Below, one piece after another: positions 55,039 to 63,758 of a stretch of 64,000 nt of DNA; the stretch's first letter is position 1; each line of letters starts with the position of its first letter. The notes under the pieces are model-generated. The model did not search any database and was not told the DNA's origin. It saw nothing but the letters and a program-made list of their open reading frames with translations. Source of the DNA: Burkholderia sp. Bp8963 (GTDB lineage Bacteria > Pseudomonadota > Gammaproteobacteria > Burkholderiales > Burkholderiaceae); assembly GCF_003854275.1 (NCBI RefSeq), contig NZ_QTQP01000001.1:310001-374000 (forward strand), in the 5' to 3' direction. The translations under genes and the position numbers were made by a program.

Positions 55039-56592
55039 TTAGATCTTGCGTTGCTGGCCTTGCCAGTACTGCTCGCGCAGATCTTTCTTCAGCACCTTGC
55101 CGACCGTGCTGCGCGGCAGCGCGGCGACGAAGTCCACACTCTTCGGCGCCTTGACCGAACCGAGCTTGTCCTTGCACAGCGCGACGAGTTCCTCGGCGCT
55201 CACGTTTTGGCCGACGTTAAGCTCGACGACCGCCTTCACCGCCTCGCCCCACTTGTCGTCGGGCACGCCGATCACCGCGCAGTCCTGCACCGCCGGGTGC
55301 GCCCAGATGACCTGTTCGACTTCGCTCGGGTACACGTTGAAGCCGCCGCTGATGATCATGTCTTTCTTGCGGTCCGTGATGTGCAGGTAGCCCTCGGCAT
55401 CCAGGTGACCGATGTCGCCGGTGTGCAACCAGCCGTCGACGATGGTCTCCGCAGTCTTGTCCGGCGCCTTGAAATAGCCCTTCATCACGAGGTCTCCGCG
55501 CACGCAGATTTCTCCGGTCTCGCCTTGCGGCAGCACCTCGCCCTGATCGTTCAGGATCTCGACGCGGATCAGCGGGTTCGGACGGCCGACCGAAGACAGC
55601 CGCTCATCCGACGCAATCTTTCCGTCGACGAAATGCTCAGTTGGCGTCAAGTAGGAAATCGACGCTGCGGCCTCCGTCTGCCCGTAACCGCCGGCCATGA
55701 CGGGGCCGAACACCTCGATCGCGCGCTTGAGCTTCTCCACCGACATCGGCGCGGCGCCGTAGAGGAAGTACTTGAGCGACGAGAAATCCTGCTGCTCGAT
55801 GCCCGGGATATCGAGCAGGCGGTAGATGACCGTCGGCGGCAGGAAGAATTCGGTGACTCGATGCTTGGCGATGGTGGCCAACAGCAGCACGGGATCCGGT
55901 TTGGTCAGTACGACCACCGTGCCACCGCGTGCGGTACAGGGCAGAGACAACATACCTGCGGTATGCGTCATCGGCGCCGCGGCAAGGTTCATCGGACGCT
56001 GCGCGCCATACGGGAACGCGATCATGAACTGGGCGAAGTACGTCTGGAACGCGCGGTGCGAGTTCATCACGCCCTTTGGTGCGCCAGTCGTGCCACCGGT
56101 GGCCGACAGCGTGACGATGTCGTCCATGTCGTAATCGACACGCGGCATCGTCGTCGGCTGGCATGCGCTCCACGTTGCAAGCGACGGTGCCCACGGTAGC
56201 TCGGCATCGATGCACACCCACAGCTTCACCTTTGGCAAGCTAGCGCGCAGTTCTCCAATGATCGGCGCGAAGGCTTGGGTGAAGAACAGCGCCTCGCAGT
56301 CGAAGGCGTCCAGCACGTACTGGTTCTCGGCAGGTGCGTTGCGCCCGTTGACGGGGATGTACACCATGCCGGCGCGCCACATGCCGAGTGTGCAGCCCCA
56401 ACCGATCACGTCGTTGTCCGCCCATACTGCAGCCTTCGCTTCCCTCTCGAACCCGCTCGCAAGCAGCCCGTTCGCAATGCGGCAAGAAAGCTCGCCGATC
56501 TCCTGGAACGAGAAGCTTCGCTCATCCTGGATATAGGCGATGCCGTTGGGGTTGATGCGCCACCCACGGTCGAAAAAATCAATGATTGCCAT
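55039..56592 (-). CDS. Acyl-CoA synthetase (AMP-forming)
   Basis: A 517-residue adenylate-forming ligase. The P-loop-like motif is TLSATGGTTGAPKGVM, followed by GGYGQTEAAASIS, the hinge-domain motif WLHTGDIGHLDAEGYLHITDRKKDMIISGG and the C-terminal Lys in STVGKVLKKDLRE. It activates a carboxylic acid as its CoA thioester, the entry step for the CoA-linked part of the island. The substrate pocket is not recognisable by eye. Start ATG 56592; the preceding gene ends 98 bases upstream. Confidence 0.93.
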   Translation of the reverse strand: MAIIDFFDRGWRINPNGIAYIQDERSFSFQEIGELSCRIANGLLASGFEREAKAAVWADNDVIGWGCTLGMWRAGMVYIPVNGRNAPAENQYVLDAFDCEALFFTQAFAPIIGELRASLPKVKLWVCIDAELPWAPSLATWSACQPTTMPRVDYDMDDIVTLSATGGTTGAPKGVMNSHRAFQTYFAQFMIAFPYGAQRPMNLAAAPMTHTAGMLSLPCTARGGTVVVLTKPDPVLLLATIAKHRVTEFFLPPTVIYRLLDIPGIEQQDFSSLKYFLYGAAPMSVEKLKRAIEVFGPVMAGGYGQTEAAASISYLTPTEHFVDGKIASDERLSSVGRPNPLIRVEILNDQGEVLPQGETGEICVRGDLVMKGYFKAPDKTAETIVDGWLHTGDIGHLDAEGYLHITDRKKDMIISGGFNVYPSEVEQVIWAHPAVQDCAVIGVPDDKWGEAVKAVVELNVGQNVSAEELVALCKDKLGSVKAPKSVDFVAALPRSTVGKVLKKDLREQYWQGQQRKI

Positions 56593-56690
56593 TTACGTAT
56601 TCCTTTGAATCCATACCAGGTCGATGACGGGGTGATCCATGCCTTCCGTGTACGGGTTGAACCAGCCCCGCAGTGCCCTTGCGTGTACGG

Positions 56691-57824
56691 TTACAGCTGC
56701 GAGATCGTTGCGCGCGCCAGCCCGCGTTGCTCGAGGAAGCCGAGCAGGTACCGGTGGCCGAACGCCTTCGAGCCGGATGCAAAACCGACCTTGGCGGTAT
56801 CGCCATCGAGGAGCTTGATGGCGCCGGCGGCATGAAGCGCTCCGGTGGCGATATACGGCGTGATGCCGTGCAGGGTTGCACGCACCGCTGCGAGCTGGCC
56901 GCGGCCGATTGCGAAGTCAACGGTGCGATGCAGCGACGTGCGCTCGCGCGGTGGCATGGCCGGCGTGGTCGAATCGACGAGCTGCTTGAGCACCGCTTCC
57001 TGTTGCTCGCGCGGCAAGTGCGCGTACTCGGCATCCCACTTCTGGCCGAGCGCATGCACCATCTGCATCGCGTTGTTGTCGTAGAAGCCCACGCACGAGA
57101 TGCAACTGCGCACGCGCGCGTCGTGCTCGAAGTACACCGGCAGCGACGTACCGCCCCACGGCAACGCAAACACAGGCTGCAGGAAATCTGGGGAGGAGAC
57201 GTTGAACGAAGCGTGCTTCTCATGCGGCACCAGCTTCTTTTCCCACAGGTAGCACGCCTCCTGGCGGTAGCCCCCGAAGATGGTTGCAGTGGAGCCCACG
57301 CTCACACCGGCGCCCGCCCCACGTGGGCCGCGCGCCAACGTAGCCGTCTCCAGTGCATCGACGCCCGGCGTCTCGAGCGCCAGCTCGGCAGCGATCTCTG
57401 CAAACGAGTACATGTACGCATTCGACGGCGACACCAGCAAGCCAGCCTGCTGGTACAGGTCGCCAAACTGCTCACGCACCTGGCGCATGTAGTGCTGCTC
57501 GCCGGTGGTGTCGAGGTAATGGCAGCCAGCCTTGAGTGCCGCCTCCACCGCAACCAGCCCGAAATCGAAGAATGGCCCGACGGTGGCACACACGACTTTG
57601 GCGCCACGAAATGCATTCACGAGCGAGTCGACGTTATGTTCCGCTTCGATGATTTCGTAGTCCGCCGACTCAAGGCGCACAACGCGCTGCGCCATCATTT
57701 CCTTCGCGCGGGCAGCGTTGCGTGCCACGGCGGTGAAGGGAATGTTCTGGTCGATCAGCCAGTCCATGATCAGCATGCCGGTGTAACCGCTTGCGCCATA
57801 GACGACGACGGGGTGCTTTGCCAT
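56691..57824 (-). CDS. Saccharopine dehydrogenase-like NAD(P)-binding protein (DUF5938 type)
   Basis: A 377-residue protein with an N-terminal Rossmann fold of the saccharopine-dehydrogenase NADP-binding type (VVVYGASGYTGMLIMDWLI, then VVCATVGPFF and GCHYLDTTGE). The C-terminal part (TPYIATGALHAAGAIKLLDG, FASGSKAFGHRYLLGFLEQRGL) matches what I remember of DUF5938 members. Relatives in actinobacteria act as trans enoyl reductases, so a reductase or epimerase role on an acyl chain is possible. It is the first gene after a 273-base AT-richer gap and might be the promoter-proximal gene of the CoA part of the island. A GGAGACAAATC site precedes ATG 57824. Confidence 0.82.
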   Translation of the reverse strand: MAKHPVVVYGASGYTGMLIMDWLIDQNIPFTAVARNAARAKEMMAQRVVRLESADYEIIEAEHNVDSLVNAFRGAKVVCATVGPFFDFGLVAVEAALKAGCHYLDTTGEQHYMRQVREQFGDLYQQAGLLVSPSNAYMYSFAEIAAELALETPGVDALETATLARGPRGAGAGVSVGSTATIFGGYRQEACYLWEKKLVPHEKHASFNVSSPDFLQPVFALPWGGTSLPVYFEHDARVRSCISCVGFYDNNAMQMVHALGQKWDAEYAHLPREQQEAVLKQLVDSTTPAMPPRERTSLHRTVDFAIGRGQLAAVRATLHGITPYIATGALHAAGAIKLLDGDTAKVGFASGSKAFGHRYLLGFLEQRGLARATISQL

Positions 57825-58097
57825 GATTTGTCTCCTGATAGTTCGGTTGTTGAGAGTTGATTCAATTCATCGCGATTTGGTACACGGAGCCACTTAGCAC
57901 GTCAGATTCCGAAGCGTGTCCACCATGTTTCGAGAGCACGAAGATCTCAATTCATGAAGGACACCGAATAAACATTGGGTCATGATGAAAAACTAATGGC
58001 GCAGTAATCGACTGAGTTTTCGATGGCGTACTCTGCCGCTTCCGCTAGTTGTCTCCGCTAGTATTGATGTGCTGGTGAGACTTGAACCAAGGGGCGT
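57825..58097. promoter_or_regulatory. Likely promoter region of the CoA-pathway operon
   Basis: A 273-base AT-richer gap between two same-strand gene groups. A direct repeat CCGCTAGT-TGTCT-CCGCTAGT at about 58038-58058 may be a regulator site. No gene is visible and a precise -35/-10 pair was not assigned. Confidence 0.4.
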
Positions 58098-59063
58098 TCA
58101 ATGCTCCGTCAGCACCCCCTCACGCGCAAACAAGATCGTTTTTCCTACCGCGTTCGTCAGAGAGGCAGTCATCGTCGCGCGATCCTCGCGCTGCGTAACA
58201 TCGAACGACGCGCCGTCCGCCTTCTGCTGCAGCACCAGACCGTCGAGCCCGACGCCGGCCAGGCGATCGTCATTGACGAACAGTTCGGTGATCGAGCTTT
58301 TCGTGCCTGAACTCACCGGCGTCCAGCTCCCCCCTCCGTCCGTGCTCTGGAACATGCTTCCCAGCAATCCGGCCACGACCACCTTCCCGTCCGGCAGCAC
58401 CACGCCTGTCCACAGCGTGCCCTTGCCGCCCGTCGCGCCATACGTCCAGTTCGCACCGCCGTCGGTCGACTTCAGCACCGTCCCCTGCTCCGACACGATG
58501 TACAGCGCGTGCTTCCCGTCCGAGAAGATGTGGTACAGGTTCCTGTCCGCCTTCCCGCCACCCGGCGGCTTAGGGAGCGTCTGCTTGCTCCACGTCTTGC
58601 CGCCGTCGTGCGTCACCAGCATCAGCGACCACAGGCCGACTGCAATCCCGTCCTGCGAGCTCGTGAAAATGACGGAGAACAGCGGCTGGTCGACCGACGT
58701 GTCCATGCGCTGCTTCTGCCAGGTTTCCCCACCGTCGCTGGTCGCGAGAATCGTGCCCCATTGACCGACCGCCCAGCCATGGTGCTCATCGGTAAACCTG
58801 ACGGCCGACAGCGTTGCCGAGTTCGGCACGGCATGGGCTTGCCGGAACGACTTGCCGTCGTCGTCCGACAGCAGGACAAGGCCGTGCTCACCCACGGCGA
58901 CGATGCGCTTTCCGGCGCGCGTCGCATCCATCAGCATCATGTGGGTCGGCGCGGCCCACGCATGTGCCGGCACGGCGGCCCAGTCAGCCACGGTTCCTGG
59001 TGGTTGTGCGAGCGCGGTCGCAGCTGCGCAGAGCGCGGTACAGGCAACGAGAATCTTGATCAT
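58098..59063 (-). CDS. YCF48-like beta-propeller protein, secreted
   Basis: A 321-residue exported protein with a signal peptide (MIKILVACTALCAAATALA). The mature part is a seven-bladed propeller with BNR/Asp-box repeats: LLSDDDGKSFRQ, ATSDGGETWQKQ, VTHDGGKTWSKQ, KSTDGGANWTYG and QSTDGGGSWTPV. YCF48-like proteins help assemble membrane complexes. In proteobacteria they commonly sit with MMPL-type RND, DUF1302 and DUF1329 genes, as here. It is likely a periplasmic component of that export or uptake system. The gene upstream encodes a small protein with a very similar signal peptide. Confidence 0.88.
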   Translation of the reverse strand: MIKILVACTALCAAATALAQPPGTVADWAAVPAHAWAAPTHMMLMDATRAGKRIVAVGEHGLVLLSDDDGKSFRQAHAVPNSATLSAVRFTDEHHGWAVGQWGTILATSDGGETWQKQRMDTSVDQPLFSVIFTSSQDGIAVGLWSLMLVTHDGGKTWSKQTLPKPPGGGKADRNLYHIFSDGKHALYIVSEQGTVLKSTDGGANWTYGATGGKGTLWTGVVLPDGKVVVAGLLGSMFQSTDGGGSWTPVSSGTKSSITELFVNDDRLAGVGLDGLVLQQKADGASFDVTQREDRATMTASLTNAVGKTILFAREGVLTEH

Positions 59064-59094
59064 GGTTGCATCTCTGTTGTGGTGTGCACGGACG

Positions 59095-59379
59095 TCAGTG
59101 GTTGAACAGGTCGGCCCAACCCGCCTTCGCCGCGCCGAGTGCGACCGTCGACGACTCGGTCGATGTCTTCGCGGCCGAGGCCTGCCGTGTGAATCTGTCG
59201 TCGTTCAACGACTGTGCGGTGTTCGATTCGTCGACGGCAACCGCGCGTGCACCCGCGAGTTTTGCAGTGGTCAGGGGCGTATGGTTCGGCCCGGCCCCGT
59301 TCACGATCGGCCCATGGAATCGGACCAACGCCGCTACGGCTGCGCAAAGTACGGTACAAACAACGAATGTCTTGATCAT
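59095..59379 (-). CDS. Small secreted protein with a duplicated leader
   Basis: A 94-residue protein. Its signal peptide, MIKTFVVCTVLCAAVAALV, is clearly related to the MIKILVACTALCAAATALA leader of the YCF48-like gene 31 bases downstream, also at DNA level. The mature part (ANxxxxxVDESNTAQSLNDDRF-like, then STVALGAAKAGWADLFNH) has no known domain and no repeats. It probably arose by duplication of the leader region followed by divergence. It is located between the RND transporter and the propeller gene on the same strand. ATG 59379 is shared in context with the related start downstream. Confidence 0.6.
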   Translation of the reverse strand: MIKTFVVCTVLCAAVAALVRFHGPIVNGAGPNHTPLTTAKLAGARAVAVDESNTAQSLNDDRFTRQASAAKTSTESSTVALGAAKAGWADLFNH

Positions 59380-59410
59380 GGTGGAATCTCCGTCGGGCGG
59401 TGCGCGAGCG

Positions 59411-61771
59411 TCAGTGGCTGAGCAAGCCCGGCGCACGCGCCGGCTTGCGACGCGGGAACCAGCGCTCCAGCACCGAGGCCAGCGCCGGCAGCGCCGTCAT
59501 CGCCATCACCAAGTTGACGATGAACATGAACGCGAGCAGCTTGCCCATGTCCGCCTGGAACTTGAGCGCCGAGAAGCTCCACGTCGCCACGCCGATCGCC
59601 AGCGTGATCGCCGTAAAGATCGTCGCCACGCATTCGAACTCGAGCGCACGCTCCATCGCCTTGAGGATCGGATCGCCCTCGGCCAGGTGTCGCTGCAGCC
59701 GGTTGTAGATGTACAGCGCGTAGTCCACGCCAATGCCCACCGCCAGCACCATCACCGGCAAGGTCGCCACCGTCAGGCCGATCTTGAGTTCCTTCATGAA
59801 CCAGTAGCCGATGAAGGTAGCCACCGCCAGCGGCACGCAGCAGGCCAGCATCGCGCGCCAGTCGCGGTACGCGACGAACACGAGGATCACGATCGCGGCG
59901 TACACGTACAGCATCATCGGCAACTCGCTCCTCTCCACCTCTTCATTGGTGGCTGCCAGTACCCCTGCATTGCCCGCCGCGAGGCGGATGTTGATACCCG
60001 GGAACGGATGCGACGCGCGGTACTGCTTGATGTCGTTGAGAACCCGGTTGATCGTCGTCGCCTTGTGATCGGTCAGGTACAGGTGGACGGCAGTCATGCT
60101 GCAATCGGCCGTCATGAAGCCCTTCAGGCGCGACACATCGACCGATACCGCGCCGTAGTTCTCGGGGTCGATCGGGACGACGTTCATCTTGGGATAGTCT
60201 TCGTTGTAGCCCGCGTTGTAGGTGCGCAACATCGCCGAGTAGGACTGTACGGACACCACACCCGGTTCGGTGCGCATGGCGGAGGTGAATTCGTCCTCGT
60301 ACAACCCGACGGCCGGGTTGTCGCACGCCTTGCCGTTCGACTCGATCGCCACCGAGAGCCAGTCGAGGCCCATGTCGTAGTTGCCCGCGATCGACGTCGC
60401 ATCCCGGTTGAACCGCGCTTCTTCACGCAACTCCGGGGCGCCCGGCTGCAGCGTGCCGATCACGCGGTCGCGGCTCTGCCAGACGGCAAGTCCGAAGACC
60501 ATCAACGTGATCAAAAGCGTGACGCCTGCGAGCTTCGGCTGGGCCACCCGCGACAACGGTCGCAGGAACGCCGAGCGCCAGGCGCTTCGCTTGAGCGCGC
60601 GCTCGGCGTACGCCTGGCTGAAGTTGAAACACGATGCGGCAACCGGCAGCAGGATCAGGTTGGTGACGATCTTGTAGGCCACGCCCAGCGATGCGGTGAT
60701 CGCCAGCTCGCGCACCATCGGAATCGGAATCAGCAGCAGCGTGACGAACGACACGAACGCGGTGACGAGTGCCAGCACACCCGGGATCAGCAGGCCACTG
60801 AAGCTGTGGCGCGCGGCATCGTACGAGCTGTTCCCGCGAGCGATCTCGCGCACGATGAAGTTGACCTGCTGCACGCCGTGCGACACGCCAATGGCGAACA
60901 CCAGGAACGGCACCAGCACCGCGAGCGGGTCCAGGCCGAAGCCCAGCAGCCTCAGCGTGCCGAACTGCCAGACCAGCGACGTCAGCGAGCAGACGATCAG
61001 CAGCACCGTGAAGCGCACCGAATGGCAGTACCAATACACCGCCAGCGCGGTCAGCAGCAGCGCGATCGCGCAGAAGCCCAGCACGGCCGTGGCGCCGTCA
61101 GCAATGTCGCCGATCTGCTTGGCGAAGCCGATGATCTGGACTTCATAACCGGCGTCTTCGAACGGTTTGCGGATCTTGTCTTCGAGCGTATGGTTGAACG
61201 CCACGTAGTCGAGCACCTTGCCGGCACTATCCCGTTCGTTCAGCTCGGCGGTGATCATCGCGCTGTCTTCGTTGTGCGAGACGAGCGTACCGACGTAGCC
61301 CCCCAACGTCGTCGCGCGACGAATGTTCGCAACGACCTCGGGCGTCAGTTGATCCGGTGTGATGCTGCCCGAGATGATCGGCTCGGCGCGAAACCCTTCG
61401 TCGGTGATCTCGTTGACGAACGCGTTCGGCGTCCACAGCGAGCGCACACCGATCCGGTCCACGTTCGGCAGATACGTGACCGCCTGGGTCACCTTGTACA
61501 GGCGCGTCAGCCCTTCCGGCGTCCAGATGGAACCCTTCCTGGCGCGCACCACCACCGTGATCCGGTTCGCACCGAGCAAATTGGACCGGTACTTCTGGAA
61601 TGTCCGGATGTATTCATGGCCAATCGGCATCTGCTTCTCGAAGCCGGCGTCCATCCGGAGTTGCACGGCGAATACCGCCATCACGACGGTAAACAGGCCG
61701 ATCACCACAAGCACGATCGCGCGATGGGCGAAGAAGGCCTTTTCCAGCCTGCTGACAAGACGATTGAGCAC
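59411..61771 (-). CDS. MMPL/RND-superfamily transporter
   Basis: A 786-residue membrane transporter with 12 transmembrane segments in two halves. Each half has a helix, a large periplasmic loop and five further helices. The sequence LTALAVYWYCHSVRFTVLLIVCSLTSLVWQFG (first half) and YAAIVILVFVAYRDWRAML with VMVLAVGIGVDYALYIYNRL (second half) are typical, including the buried Asp in GVDYALY. The short loops fit the hydrophobe/lipid-type RND group rather than AcrB. It probably moves a lipid or hydrophobic substrate of the island, with the DUF1302 and DUF1329 proteins as envelope partners. Direction is unknown. Confidence 0.92.
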   Translation of the reverse strand: MLNRLVSRLEKAFFAHRAIVLVVIGLFTVVMAVFAVQLRMDAGFEKQMPIGHEYIRTFQKYRSNLLGANRITVVVRARKGSIWTPEGLTRLYKVTQAVTYLPNVDRIGVRSLWTPNAFVNEITDEGFRAEPIISGSITPDQLTPEVVANIRRATTLGGYVGTLVSHNEDSAMITAELNERDSAGKVLDYVAFNHTLEDKIRKPFEDAGYEVQIIGFAKQIGDIADGATAVLGFCAIALLLTALAVYWYCHSVRFTVLLIVCSLTSLVWQFGTLRLLGFGLDPLAVLVPFLVFAIGVSHGVQQVNFIVREIARGNSSYDAARHSFSGLLIPGVLALVTAFVSFVTLLLIPIPMVRELAITASLGVAYKIVTNLILLPVAASCFNFSQAYAERALKRSAWRSAFLRPLSRVAQPKLAGVTLLITLMVFGLAVWQSRDRVIGTLQPGAPELREEARFNRDATSIAGNYDMGLDWLSVAIESNGKACDNPAVGLYEDEFTSAMRTEPGVVSVQSYSAMLRTYNAGYNEDYPKMNVVPIDPENYGAVSVDVSRLKGFMTADCSMTAVHLYLTDHKATTINRVLNDIKQYRASHPFPGINIRLAAGNAGVLAATNEEVERSELPMMLYVYAAIVILVFVAYRDWRAMLACCVPLAVATFIGYWFMKELKIGLTVATLPVMVLAVGIGVDYALYIYNRLQRHLAEGDPILKAMERALEFECVATIFTAITLAIGVATWSFSALKFQADMGKLLAFMFIVNLVMAMTALPALASVLERWFPRRKPARAPGLLSH

Positions 61772-61834
61772 AACGTTACCCCTTCAAGTATTCCGGCGGC
61801 GCGCGATGCGCGCCGTCTCTCATCGGTTCATGCG

Positions 61835-63679
61835 TCAGAAATTCCGGGTGACGAACATCCCGACGAAATTGCGATCCGCGTATGGCTGCCCCACCGTGTT
61901 GTGCCCGCCGAAGAATGCCGAAAAGTTGATGCCCGCCTGCCAGACGGTCGGATTCTGGTTGAACAGCACATAGACGTTCACCGACTTCGCGCCCTGCAGG
62001 TAGTTGCCGGTGAACGTCGGTGTATAGCCGTAGAGTCCGGTGGAGAAGGTCACCCCGGGTGTCACCTGCCAGCCGTGGATCAGCGTGCCGTCATAGGTCC
62101 AGTTGAAATCGATCGTGGCGCCGACCGAACTCGCCGTGCCCTGCGCTGCCACGATCGGATAGCCGAGCCCCGAGTTGTTGTTCAGCCACGCCAGATAGCC
62201 GGCGGCAGGCACCTGCGTGACCGTCTGTCCGTTGATCGTGCGCGTGACGCCGTTGGCATTCAGGCCCGGGTAATGGATCCACGTCAGTTCCCACGTCAAC
62301 GTGGCCGAATCCGCGCCGAGCAGCTTCAGGAACGGATACCCGCTGCGCGTGAGCGCAAGCAGGCCGTTGATGTCGAGCTGGAATTTCTTCTTGTCGGCCC
62401 ACTGCTGGCAGTCGATGCCCGACACGCCATTCGTGTTCAGGTCGAGCGGACCGCCGGCGCCGAAGCAGCTCGACAGCGCCACCGCGTCTCGCGGGCGATA
62501 CGACAGCTCGGCGCCGATCGCCCAGTCGCCGAGCGCGAAGTTGGTACTGGCGCCGAAGAGCTGGCGGTTGCCGAGATACGACCATTGCGCAACCCCATTC
62601 GCCGTCGACGTCAGCACCGGCGCCTTGTCGATATAGTTGACGTAATACAGTGCGAAGTTCGCACCGAGGGAAGCGGGCGCGAAACCGAATTTCACACCGA
62701 ATTGCGGCCGGTATTTCGCCGGTAGGTTTGTCGTGGTCGGAAAACCGATGTCGTTGAACGGCGGCCCCGCGAACGCGCCGTTCACGAGACCGTTCTTGAT
62801 CGCGTTGAGCGTATCCTGATTGCCTGCCGCGCCCGGCCCGCCGATCGCGTTCGCAATCGTGCCCGCGCTCGGCCCGGCCACGTTCAGGTTGGTCGTGTTG
62901 AGCGTGAACGGTTCCGCGCCGCGGCCAAAGCCGTTCGTGGTCGACCAGAATGTTCCAACGGGCGGATAGCGGTTGCCGTTCCACTGAAACTGGTAGTAAC
63001 CCTCAGTGCTGATCCCGTGCGAGAGATCCGCGGCGAAGCTCACCATCGGTGCCGGAAGCAGACCTTGCTTGAGCTGCGTGCCTGGAATCAGCAGCTTCTG
63101 GATATCGAGCGAGTTGGTCGCGTTGATACCGTTCTGCGCGAATATGCTCTCGCCCCAGTTGATCACCTGGTTACCGAGCCGCACGTGCGCGGGTCGCCCG
63201 TTGATCGTGAAATCCTTCTCACCCCACAGGTCCAGCAGCTGTGCGTTGTAGACCACCTGCGCCGCCGCAGTGCTCGACAGCGGCGTTCGCTCGGTGTTCT
63301 TCGCCATGAAGTCGTACATCCCGGTGCCGCGCACCATGAACTTCAGTCCTTCGCTCGGCATCTTCAGCAGCAGCTCGCTGGTTGCGCTGATATAGGTGCT
63401 GAACGGTTGTCCCTTGCGGTAGTTCAGGTCACCGTTGTCGCCGAAGCCCCATTGGTTGGTATTGGCCGCCGCACCGCAACCGTTCGCGTTCGGGTCGCCG
63501 GTGAGCGAGCAGCTCGGGCTCTTGGTCCGAATGCCGGCTCCTGCCGTGATATTGCTGACCAACGACCCCTGCACGGCGCCATCACCCAACGTGAAATCGT
63601 ACCCGTACGCGGTCGATGTCGCGGCACCCAGCACGGAAATAGAAACTGCAGTATGCCTAACGATTTTTTTCGCTTTCAT
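61835..63679 (-). CDS. DUF1302 outer-membrane protein
   Basis: A 614-residue exported protein. Its signal (IVRHTAVSISVLGAATSTAYG) precedes a beta-rich mature part ending in NF (FVGMFVTRNF), as in outer-membrane barrels. DUF1302 features are the start DFTLGDGAVQGSLVSNITAGAGIR, GSYMYDF-like GTGMYDFMAKNTER, VRLGNQVINWGESIFAQNGINATN and YLEYQFQWN-like GYYQFQWNGNRYPPVGTFWS. These proteins always seem to accompany DUF1329 and RND/YCF48 genes and are thought to handle hydrophobic compounds at the outer membrane. ATG 63679 has GGGGTGGAG upstream; in-frame sequence farther 5' lacks a site. Confidence 0.9.
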   Translation of the reverse strand: MKAKKIVRHTAVSISVLGAATSTAYGYDFTLGDGAVQGSLVSNITAGAGIRTKSPSCSLTGDPNANGCGAAANTNQWGFGDNGDLNYRKGQPFSTYISATSELLLKMPSEGLKFMVRGTGMYDFMAKNTERTPLSSTAAAQVVYNAQLLDLWGEKDFTINGRPAHVRLGNQVINWGESIFAQNGINATNSLDIQKLLIPGTQLKQGLLPAPMVSFAADLSHGISTEGYYQFQWNGNRYPPVGTFWSTTNGFGRGAEPFTLNTTNLNVAGPSAGTIANAIGGPGAAGNQDTLNAIKNGLVNGAFAGPPFNDIGFPTTTNLPAKYRPQFGVKFGFAPASLGANFALYYVNYIDKAPVLTSTANGVAQWSYLGNRQLFGASTNFALGDWAIGAELSYRPRDAVALSSCFGAGGPLDLNTNGVSGIDCQQWADKKKFQLDINGLLALTRSGYPFLKLLGADSATLTWELTWIHYPGLNANGVTRTINGQTVTQVPAAGYLAWLNNNSGLGYPIVAAQGTASSVGATIDFNWTYDGTLIHGWQVTPGVTFSTGLYGYTPTFTGNYLQGAKSVNVYVLFNQNPTVWQAGINFSAFFGGHNTVGQPYADRNFVGMFVTRNF

Positions 63680-63758
63680 GTCTCCACCCCATCTCCAAAC
63701 CGGATGCCGGCAACGCATCCATGCGCGCAGGCTCATTTTTTTATCTATTCGACACGCG

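Noticed and set aside
59066..62725. A very long open frame (over 1200 codons) on the + strand opposite the RND transporter
   Set aside because: It is an antisense shadow of GC-rich coding DNA: Arg/His/Ala-rich, no domain, and the minus-strand frame has clear RND motifs.
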